10,633 nucleotides of DNA from Candidatus Sabulitectum sp. (lineage in GTDB: Bacteria > Fermentibacterota > Fermentibacteria > Fermentibacterales > JCC-6). The notes beneath the pieces are model-generated. The model was not told where the DNA came from and did not search any database. It saw only the letters and a program-made list of their open reading frames with translations. Numbering within the stretch: the stretch's first letter is position 1; the number at the start of each line of letters is the position of its first letter. Made by a program: the position numbers and the translations under genes. Of the stretch, positions 5,293 through 10,633 are shown piece by piece. The stretch covers positions 1 to 10,633 of the forward strand of contig JAOZRM010000106.1 in assembly GCA_029940175.1 (NCBI GenBank), written 5' to 3'.

Positions 5293-5907
5293 TTAGCTGC
5301 CAAGTAATACCTTTACAGAGGCAAATGTGCCGGTTTCAAGCTGCTGGGTTCCAACAAGCATGAACTGACAACGCATGCTGCTGAGGAATCCAGTTTCTGC
5401 TGTGGGCTCTGCGGATTTGAGTCTCATTGGAGTTCCAGCTGTATCGAAGAAGTAATTGTGTACACTTCCAGAACCGTTGTCCCAGACAACTTCCAGAATC
5501 AAACTTCCCTCTCCGTTGTACCAGAACGGGTCATCCAGATCTATGTAAAACCAATCTTCTGTTCCCTGTGCAACAGTAATGCTGGTACTCTTGTGAACCA
5601 GGGTTCGGGTTCCCTCCACATAATTGTCCATGAAATTTGTGCCCAGAAATTCCTCAGGGCAGTAACCAAGGTAAATTCTAAAATTGTTGAAGCTGGCTGT
5701 ATCTGTCCCACCGGATCCGCGATGCCATCCCAGGGATGAAATTTCAATCGCGTCGCCAATTTCGTCTGCGGTAGCTACCACCTGGTAGCGAAGACCTGCA
5801 CTTCAACTGGCGCAGAACGGATCCATACCTGATGTTTCTGCGTCACCTACGATCAATCCGGCAAAGCCCAGGCTTGCCAGAAGGAACAAAGAGACCAAAG
5901 CTTTCAT
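5293..5907 (-). CDS. Predicted secreted selenoprotein A (in-frame TGA at codon 35)
   Basis: Reading TGA 5805-5803 as selenocysteine gives 204 aa. The ATG (5907-5905) has AGGAG (5917-5913) 5 nt upstream. A signal peptide (about 1-17, ending GFAG) leads to MDPFCAS-U35-SAGLRYQVVA, so C32 and U35 form a CxxU pair near the mature N-terminus. The remainder is a beta-sandwich-like domain (WFYIDLDDPFWYNG, LILEVVWDNG, GFLSSMRCQFML) with C83 and C180 as its only other cysteines. About half its residues match protein B, including all cysteines outside B's C28 and signal peptide. Beta-sandwich domains of this look occur in exported proteins of FCB-type candidate phyla. The function is unknown, and redox chemistry through CxxU is an inference. 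It is first in the two-gene unit, 143 nt after the S8 peptidase gene. A plain caller would begin at GTG 5781, inside the hairpin, and produce a protein with no export signal. Confidence 0.85.
5767..5800 (-). promoter_or_regulatory. Candidate SECIS element of selenoprotein A
   Basis: The same GCTACC-AGGT-GGTAGC hairpin (5789-5774) starts 13 nt after the TGA. A different lower stem can form: TGC-a-GGT (5800-5794) with ACC-GCA (5772-5767), with one bulged A and an asymmetric internal loop. The upper stem and loop are base-identical to the paralogue's, while the lower stems keep pairing with different bases. Confidence 0.82.
5803..5805 (-). other. In-frame TGA, predicted selenocysteine codon (U35 of protein A)
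   Basis: The frame is open from a well-supported ATG and signal peptide to this TGA, then open for 169 more codons. The codon lies between FCAS and SAG and matches codon 35 of the paralogue. Confidence 0.84.
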
Positions 5908-5975
5908 ATCATCTCCTTCAGTTTGAGTATTTCCTACCTGATTAGTATGCAATATGTGTAAAAATAGGTTCATCG

Positions 5976-5990
5976 GCCAGTTTCACCGGC
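5976..5990 (-). other. Short hairpin upstream of selenoprotein A
   Basis: On the minus strand GCCGGT/ACTGGC pair around GAA (one G-U). A T5 run follows about 10 nt later. It could be a weak second terminator for the S8 gene or part of the selenoprotein A leader. I see no convincing promoter in 5918-5975. Confidence 0.25.
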
Positions 5991-6003
5991 ATTTCTTATC
6001 AGA

Positions 6004-6027
6004 AAGAGCGCCTTTGCAGACGCTCTT
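6004..6027 (-). terminator. GNRA-capped hairpin after the S8 peptidase gene
   Basis: On the minus strand AAGAGCGTCT and AGGCGCTCTT form a 10-bp stem (one G-U) capped by GCAA, 23 nt after the stop codon. No long T run follows, only TCT beyond the paired CTCTT, so it may be a terminator, an RNA 3' end stabiliser, or both. On the plus strand the stem is followed by CTTTTCT. Confidence 0.6.
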
Positions 6028-6050
6028 CTTTTCTATGTTCTATGGGGATT

Positions 6051-7757
6051 TTACCTTACAACAGTCATTCTGCTGGAAACTGTGCCGCCATTGATTGTAG
6101 CCCGAACGAAGTAGACTCCGCTGCCCATTTCTGCAGGGATCTGCCAGTTGTAAGCATTTGCTCCTGACTCGATCTCGGAGCTGTCAATGTTGGCAACTCT
6201 ACGACCGGATACGTCGTACACTGATATGTCAGCAGTACCGGCAACAGCAGTGTAAACACTGAATGACGCGTAATTATTCACTGGATTGGGGCTGATGGCA
6301 CTGATGCCCATTGCCGACGGAACAACTGCTCCATGGCTTTCCGCGGTGCCCGTTAACTCAAGAGCAGCGAGAACAGACTGGTGGGCATCCACGCGACCGG
6401 CACCATAGGTGTTGTCTTTGCCTGAAGTTCCAAGCTCAAGACTGGTCATCTCGATGATGCTGTCCATCTGAGCAACAGTGAGATTGGGATTAGCACTAAG
6501 CATCAGAGCAGCTACTCCGGCAACATGCGGAGTTGCCATTGAAGTACCACTCATTGTGGTGTATCCACCTGTCCACTGTGTACTTACAACGTCAACTCCA
6601 GGGCCGCTAACGCTGGGAGCTATGAGAGGACTGGAATCAGTGTAGTCGGCCCAGCAGGTCACAGGACCACGACTGGAGAAACTGGCAATAACGTCTGAGC
6701 TGTTAGTGGCTCCAACAGAAATAACAGCACTCTTTCCACCGTGGTATGTCTGATCAGGATGGAACCATGGTGGTGGGCTGTCTGCACTGGATCTGATTGT
6801 GCCTGCTCCGGGACCATCATTGTGAGCACATATCGCGTGAAAAACTCCTGCGGTAAGAAGGTTTTCTTCTGCAGTTCGAAGGGTTGTATTGCCCTGCCCG
6901 GAACCAAGTGACATGGTAAGAACAGCAGCACCATTGTCAGTGCCGAATTCCATTGCCTGTATCCAGGTGTATTCTCCTCCGGAGTAGTAGTTAATTCTGA
7001 GTGCCATAAGAGTAGCTGATGGTGCAACTCCCGTTTCTGTTCCAGAATCACCATCTCCGGCAACACTACCTGCACAATGGGTACCGTGACCGTAGTCATC
7101 CATAGGGTCATTGTCACCGTCAAAGAAATCATATCCAAGGTGAAGACCGGCTGGCGTATCATGCCACATGTTTGTAACCAGATCTGTGTGATTGTAGTCT
7201 ACGCCTGTGTCAATAACACCAACAATAATTCCCTGGCCTTCATAACCCAGGGTCCAGGCATCATCTGCATTGATTTTTTCTACGCCCCATGCAAGCCCTC
7301 TGGAGAGCTCTGCTGATGTTGATTCATGTACATCAACTGGTTCAGAGAGACCGGCATCAGGATGAGCAGCGCTCTCCACAAGAACAACATCTGATCTGGA
7401 AGCCATATTTCGGATAGTAGACAAGGTGGCCTGACAGTAAACAGCATTTGCAAGCCACAGTGGTTGAATGTTGTTTACATTGTCAGAGTTGAGAGTTCTC
7501 AATTCGGAAATAATATCAGTTTGGGCCACCTCTGCTATGTCTTTCATTGCACTTACAGCAAATTGCTGTCTGGCATCTCTGTCCATTCCGTATGTAGCGG
7601 CGTTCACCCAGTTTCCGTCAACCTGGCCATGGGCGAGAATGAATACCGGGATAAGGTCAGTTTCATTGGATTCCGCCATTATTACCGCAAGATCCGGATC
7701 AATTGCGCCAGCTAAAGCCAATGCAGCAAAAACCAGCAATAAAATTAGTTGCTTCAT
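6051..7757 (-). CDS. Secreted subtilisin-like serine peptidase (S8) with C-terminal sorting domain
   Basis: This 568-aa exported protease has a signal peptide (about 1-16, ALALAG), then an inhibitor-type propeptide region (about 20-145). The S8 catalytic domain follows (about 157-465): Asp in GVIDTGVD (D183), His in YGHGTHCAG (H224), oxyanion Asn in AHNDGPG (N313) and Ser in SGTSMATPHVAG (S406). The triad is complete. The C-terminal 80 residues begin at ISPNPVNN and hold VYDVSGRRV, GVYFVRATI and a final SSRMTVVR. These match FlgD-like/type IX-like sorting domains of FCB bacteria and suggest outer-membrane export or surface attachment. The ATG at 7757 has AGGAG 5 nt upstream; the in-frame GTG at 7763 overlaps that site and is rejected. 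It follows the C25 peptidase gene by 112 nt, across a hairpin. Confidence 0.95.
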   Translation of the reverse strand: MKQLILLLVFAALALAGAIDPDLAVIMAESNETDLIPVFILAHGQVDGNWVNAATYGMDRDARQQFAVSAMKDIAEVAQTDIISELRTLNSDNVNNIQPLWLANAVYCQATLSTIRNMASRSDVVLVESAAHPDAGLSEPVDVHESTSAELSRGLAWGVEKINADDAWTLGYEGQGIIVGVIDTGVDYNHTDLVTNMWHDTPAGLHLGYDFFDGDNDPMDDYGHGTHCAGSVAGDGDSGTETGVAPSATLMALRINYYSGGEYTWIQAMEFGTDNGAAVLTMSLGSGQGNTTLRTAEENLLTAGVFHAICAHNDGPGAGTIRSSADSPPPWFHPDQTYHGGKSAVISVGATNSSDVIASFSSRGPVTCWADYTDSSPLIAPSVSGPGVDVVSTQWTGGYTTMSGTSMATPHVAGVAALMLSANPNLTVAQMDSIIEMTSLELGTSGKDNTYGAGRVDAHQSVLAALELTGTAESHGAVVPSAMGISAISPNPVNNYASFSVYTAVAGTADISVYDVSGRRVANIDSSEIESGANAYNWQIPAEMGSGVYFVRATINGGTVSSRMTVVR

Positions 7758-7825
7758 GAACACTCCTATCGGTTTGATTGAAATTGAAACAGTATCGTTA
7801 ACTTACATACCCCTCCGAACATACA

Positions 7826-7853
7826 GAGCGGGGCACCTTTCGGCACCCCGCTC
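7826..7853 (-). terminator. GAAA-capped 12-bp hairpin after the C25 peptidase gene
   Basis: On the minus strand GAGCGGGGTGCC and GGTGCCCCGCTC form a 12-bp stem with two G-U pairs and a GAAA tetraloop, 16 nt after the C25 stop. There is no T tract, so full termination is doubtful. It could partly terminate or protect the C25 transcript while the S8 gene is read through. I see no clear promoter for the S8 gene in 7768-7825. Confidence 0.6.
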
Positions 7854-7869
7854 CCCGAAAGACAGTAAT

Positions 7870-10260
7870 TTATCTTAGAACCATTACTCTTTCAGTCATT
7901 ACAGTATCACCGGTTGTGATTACTACACTGTAGAAACCGTTAGGAATCGTGGCTCCATTTGAGCCGGTGAGATCCCAGTTTACCGTATGCTGTCCTGCGG
8001 CAAAGTCTCCGCTGGCTGGCATGGCAACAGTGCGTCCAGAAAGGTCAAAGACCTGAATGGATACTGTTCCTGCATTTGCCAGTGAGAATGGAATAGCAGC
8101 ACTTGTTACGGCGGGATTGGGGTAAGGTGCGCTGATTCCTGTTACAGAAATCATCGCCTGGCTCTGACCCTCGACTCCGGTTGCGCTCACTGTAAGAGAT
8201 CCAAGATAGCTGATCTCGTCGTGAGCCCATGCTGTAACAAGCATCTCGCCTTCAGTTGAAGGGCTGACTGAAATACTGACCTCGCCGGAACCGTTTGTTG
8301 TTGCAACTTCATAAACTTCGCCTGTTGCCCAGTCGCTGCCCTTCCAGAGACATACCCTGGCACCGGAAACGGCAGAGCCACCAGAGGTGACTGTTACTGT
8401 AACACTTGAAGTGCCAACCGGAACTCCGGAGGGGTAAGAGGCCGCAAGCTGGGGAGCATCTGCTGTCCACATTGGAAGCTCAGGATCGCCGAACAGGTTG
8501 TATTCCTTAATGCACCAGTCATAGTACTCGTCACTGGGGGGAGATAGTGCATCGTTGCCCATGGCGTGGGCAACTCCAAGGTTGTAAAGGTCGTTGTTCC
8601 ACATCACTTCGTAAAATGACAAAACAACCGCTTCACTATACTGGCCAGATTGTGCTGTACTTCCCCATCCGAACCTTGCGTTGAATGCGCCGAAGCCACC
8701 GCCGTTGGGAGAGTTCAGCCAGGCATCAGCACAACATTCATATCCATCCATATATCCAATTAAACAGGCAAATGAATTCCAGATGGCAGGAAGATTACCA
8801 CTGCTGATGTTAGTCTGGCTCATGATCTGGCTGACAGTGTAATTGCTACCGTAAGAAGTATACATACTGGTTTGTGATCCATGACTACCGTGAAAGACGT
8901 GATGAGGGCCGTCGTTGATCATCGCCACTGTAATTGAGCTGCTGTTGCTGCTGGTTGATTCGTAGCATTTTGCTTCGTCCCAGCCGGATGGGAGGAAATT
9001 GTTCGAGATCGTTTCTGCATCTGCAGATGCGTACATTGGATCACCAGTTTGATAATGGTCCCACAGATAACCTGTTGTATATCCCATCCTCAGTTCAATT
9101 GGTGACGAGTCAAAGTAATCTGTTGAGCTGATCTGCTCGTAAGCGTAAACTTTGTTGTTAAAGATTGTGCATTCACCCGTTGAGTTCACACTTGCTCTTC
9201 CGACCCAGAGATCGGGGTGATAGTCTACATTATCGATTCCATATTCACCCCAGGTGCTGTTACCGTTAGAGTTCCAGAGATCTGCTCCGGGAGCTGTGTC
9301 ATTAATATCGGACCAGTAGAGATCCACCGGTGGATATTCAGTGTACGAGCCGGCCGCGATCTTCACGTCTCTTCCGGCGATAATGTTATCGTCACCGTAA
9401 ATAAGCACGTATTCAACTCCGTTGTCACGGCAGTCTGTAAGAAAAGCGCGAATGTTCTGAGGCTGATCAGCAAAAGAGTAATTTGAGTTGATCCATGTTG
9501 TGGTGTGAACGCTGGTTGGAATACCTTTTCGGGTCTTCCAGTCGGCAAGGGTCTGTGCATAGCTCTGGTAAGCTGTGGTGCAGATCACAACATACTCACC
9601 ATAATCAAGATCCTGACTTGGGATAATAGCAGCACCACTTGCCTGAACCATTTCAGGATTGATAACAGTACCTTCAACGATGGCTCTTGTACGAGCCTCA
9701 CTCTGTGCGGAGCGTGTTCTAACAGTGTAATTGTTCGTGCCTTCTTCTGTTGTAACACGAAGTTCAAGATTACTGAGAATCTCAATGGTTCCCGAAGCTG
9801 GATTCCAGCGTACAGGATAAACACTTACATAAGCAACAGGAAAACCGATAAGCATGGAAGATTCCTGGAATCTTGCAGCACTTGACGGGAATGTTTCAGA
9901 TGAAGAATAGATGCTCTGATCCGGCAACGGAAGAGAGATTACAGTTTCATCCATAAGACTGAATGGTACAGGCTGAGTGGCAGGAAGAACAGTGTGTCGA
10001 CCACGCAGTGGTGTATAGGAGACACTGACAACTTCGATTCCAGTTGCCTGAGTGCCTGCAGGAAGTGCAATTGGAGTATTGATCACAGGCAGAGACGGGG
10101 CTCCTATCCTGCTTATGGATGGTGTCCCGGGAATAGTTACGGCAGTGTAATTCCCCATCTGATCAATGCTAACATCCGATGCAGAAAACGGAACGTTAAC
10201 AGTGAACTCTCCGGCCATGGCCATTACAGCAATGGCTAGTAAAACTAATACCTGTTTCAT
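7870..10260 (-). CDS. Secreted gingipain-like cysteine peptidase (C25) with C-terminal sorting domain
   Basis: The product has 796 aa from the ATG at 10260, which has GGGAG (10270-10266) 5 nt upstream; a TTG at 10278 in the same frame lacks such a site. A signal peptide (about 1-16) is followed by an N-terminal prodomain-like beta region (to about 215). The C25 catalytic domain follows (about 220-600), with YVVICTTAYQSYAQTLADWK (223-242) and IRAFLTDC typical of gingipains. The likely catalytic His is in GSHGSQT (H460), the catalytic Cys in SFACLIGYM (C499), and YNLFGDPELPMW closes the domain. An Ig-like or carboxypeptidase-regulatory-like domain (about 605-695) comes next. The FlgD-like sorting domain starts at APYPNPAV and ends RVMVLR. 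Role: extracellular protein breakdown or processing, probably at the cell surface. Whether the cleavage specificity resembles Arg- or Lys-gingipain cannot be told. Confidence 0.92.
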   Translation of the reverse strand: MKQVLVLLAIAVMAMAGEFTVNVPFSASDVSIDQMGNYTAVTIPGTPSISRIGAPSLPVINTPIALPAGTQATGIEVVSVSYTPLRGRHTVLPATQPVPFSLMDETVISLPLPDQSIYSSSETFPSSAARFQESSMLIGFPVAYVSVYPVRWNPASGTIEILSNLELRVTTEEGTNNYTVRTRSAQSEARTRAIVEGTVINPEMVQASGAAIIPSQDLDYGEYVVICTTAYQSYAQTLADWKTRKGIPTSVHTTTWINSNYSFADQPQNIRAFLTDCRDNGVEYVLIYGDDNIIAGRDVKIAAGSYTEYPPVDLYWSDINDTAPGADLWNSNGNSTWGEYGIDNVDYHPDLWVGRASVNSTGECTIFNNKVYAYEQISSTDYFDSSPIELRMGYTTGYLWDHYQTGDPMYASADAETISNNFLPSGWDEAKCYESTSSNSSSITVAMINDGPHHVFHGSHGSQTSMYTSYGSNYTVSQIMSQTNISSGNLPAIWNSFACLIGYMDGYECCADAWLNSPNGGGFGAFNARFGWGSTAQSGQYSEAVVLSFYEVMWNNDLYNLGVAHAMGNDALSPPSDEYYDWCIKEYNLFGDPELPMWTADAPQLAASYPSGVPVGTSSVTVTVTSGGSAVSGARVCLWKGSDWATGEVYEVATTNGSGEVSISVSPSTEGEMLVTAWAHDEISYLGSLTVSATGVEGQSQAMISVTGISAPYPNPAVTSAAIPFSLANAGTVSIQVFDLSGRTVAMPASGDFAAGQHTVNWDLTGSNGATIPNGFYSVVITTGDTVMTERVMVLR

Positions 10261-10384
10261 CAGCACTCCCTTTCTCAAACTACAGATCTACAGAAGTTTG
10301 AAAATGCCAAAGTAAAAAAAATATAGGGAACAGCAAAACAACACAAACCGATCAGCCCAGCCCGACCTGCTCATTTGTATCCGC

Positions 10385-10407
10385 TGATTCCCTCCCTATT
10401 GGAATCA
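10385..10407. promoter_or_regulatory. Inverted repeat at the predicted C25 transcription start
   Basis: TGATTCC (10385-10391) and GGAATCA (10401-10407) form a perfect 7-bp dyad with a 9-nt centre. It sits directly at or below the predicted start (near 10400) of the C25 promoter. It may be an operator or a 5' mRNA hairpin. Confidence 0.35.
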
Positions 10408-10436
10408 ATAATACAAGCACCGGGGACTGAAAGCAA
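10408..10436 (-). promoter_or_regulatory. Candidate promoter of the C25 peptidase gene
   Basis: On the minus strand TTGCTT (10436-10431) is followed after 17 nt by TATTAT (10413-10408, five of six). The -35 is poor, which fits a need for an activator. The leader to the ATG at 10260 would be about 140 nt and contains a run of eight T's (minus strand, around 10314-10322) with no preceding hairpin I can find. Confidence 0.5.
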
Positions 10437-10493
10437 TAGGTAATTTTAACAGGTGACTCTTGCTGAAACTATTGCAAGTAATGCGGTTCCAGC

Positions 10494-10511
10494 TTTGTGA
10501 TTGATCACAAA
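10494..10511. promoter_or_regulatory. 18-bp CRP/FNR-like palindrome
   Basis: TTTGTGATTGATCACAAA has perfect 8-nt arms around TG. It contains TGTGA/TCACA half-sites like those of the CRP/FNR superfamily, but with a 4-nt rather than 6-nt gap. It centres about 100 bp upstream of the predicted C25 transcription start, a distance compatible with activation. No such regulator lies in the window. Confidence 0.5.
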
Positions 10512-10542
10512 TTCACAAAAGATCTTACCCCCCCATGTACTG

Positions 10543-10570
10543 AAAAGGGCGCCCTTTCGGACGCCCTTTT
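10543..10570 (-). terminator. GAAA-capped 12-bp hairpin after the right-edge gene
   Basis: On the minus strand AAAAGGGCGTCC and GGGCGCCCTTTT form a 12-bp stem (one G-U) with a GAAA tetraloop, 19 nt after the stop of the truncated gene. The flanking A4/T4 make it look like an intrinsic terminator in either direction. Confidence 0.75.
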
Positions 10571-10589
10571 CTTGGAATCTTACTAAAAG

Positions 10590-10633
10590 TTACCTTACAA
10601 CAGTCATTCTGCTGGAAACTGTACCGCCATCAA
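10590..10633 (-). CDS. C-terminal end of an exported protein with the same sorting tail (partial)
   Basis: Only the last 14 codons and the TAA stop (10592-10590) lie in the window. The final residues DGGTVSSRMTVVR match the S8 peptidase tail NGGTVSSRMTVVR except for the first residue, and 41 of 44 bases match 6051-6094. The gene is therefore another protein with the same sorting domain, possibly a second S8 peptidase. Its N-terminal part, and so its activity, is outside the window. Confidence 0.75.
   Translation of the reverse strand, partial: DGGTVSSRMTVVR

Noticed and set aside
4651..5781. Internal GTG codons at 5142 and 5781 as the true starts of the paralogous genes
   Set aside because: Neither has a ribosome binding site and both lie inside the hairpin. 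Using them leaves exported-type domains without signal peptides, although in-frame signal peptides with good ribosome binding sites exist just upstream of the TGA.
4651..5907. Both paralogues as pseudogenes with nonsense mutations
   Set aside because: The same TGA position in diverged copies, intact downstream frames, mostly synonymous changes in conserved peptides and an identical downstream hairpin all argue for maintained function.
6659..7162. 167-codon minus-strand frame inside the S8 peptidase gene
   Set aside because: It lies wholly within the catalytic domain of a complete S8 peptidase in another frame.
10288..10374. 28-codon minus-strand frame in the C25 leader
   Set aside because: It has a hydrophobic, Phe-rich product but no suitably spaced ribosome binding site, and the T-rich leader would give such residues by chance.

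Overview
The window is bacterial DNA of moderate GC with dense genes, short gaps and Shine-Dalgarno starts. Lipoprotein and Sec-type signal peptides plus two secreted peptidases ending in a FlgD-like/type IX-like sorting domain point to a diderm of the FCB-type or an uncultured candidate phylum. A Fermentibacteria/Eisenbacteria/Cloacimonadota-like source is only an impression. UGA is an ordinary stop here: the Fur-like, NikL-like, CbiM and CbiO genes all end in TGA.

Left part, plus strand (1-4531): a possible small minus-strand gene (27-191) lies at the edge. A Fur-family metalloregulator (477-911) is followed by a five-gene transition-metal uptake operon (1095-4531): a His-rich lipoprotein, a NikL-like membrane-anchored protein, CbiM, CbiQ and CbiO. 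This is an energy-coupling-factor transporter for Ni, Co or possibly Zn. The operon has a near-consensus promoter. Two tandem 16-bp dyads overlap its -10 and start region, and a related dyad lies just before the ribosome binding site of the regulator gene. Together they suggest a self-regulated metal-uptake regulon. Three successive gene junctions overlap by exactly 14 nt.

Middle (4574-5907): a two-way terminator separates the metal operon from a convergent minus-strand pair of paralogous secreted proteins. Both are interrupted at codon 35 by an in-frame TGA, in the context C-x-x-[TGA]-S-A. In both, the TGA is followed after 13 nt by the identical hairpin GCTACC-AGGT-GGTAGC, which looks like a bacterial SECIS element. 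Codon choice has drifted elsewhere between the copies but not in the hairpin. I read them as two tandem selenoproteins of a family I do not recognise, each with an N-terminal CxxU motif. A standard gene caller would truncate both and miss their signal peptides.

Right part, minus strand (6004-10633): a subtilisin-like S8 peptidase, a gingipain-like C25 peptidase and the last codons of another exported protein whose tail nearly matches that of the S8 peptidase. Each is followed by a hairpin with a GNRA tetraloop. The C25 gene has its own predicted promoter, with an 18-bp CRP/FNR-like palindrome about 100 bp upstream. This half of the window looks devoted to secreted proteins.
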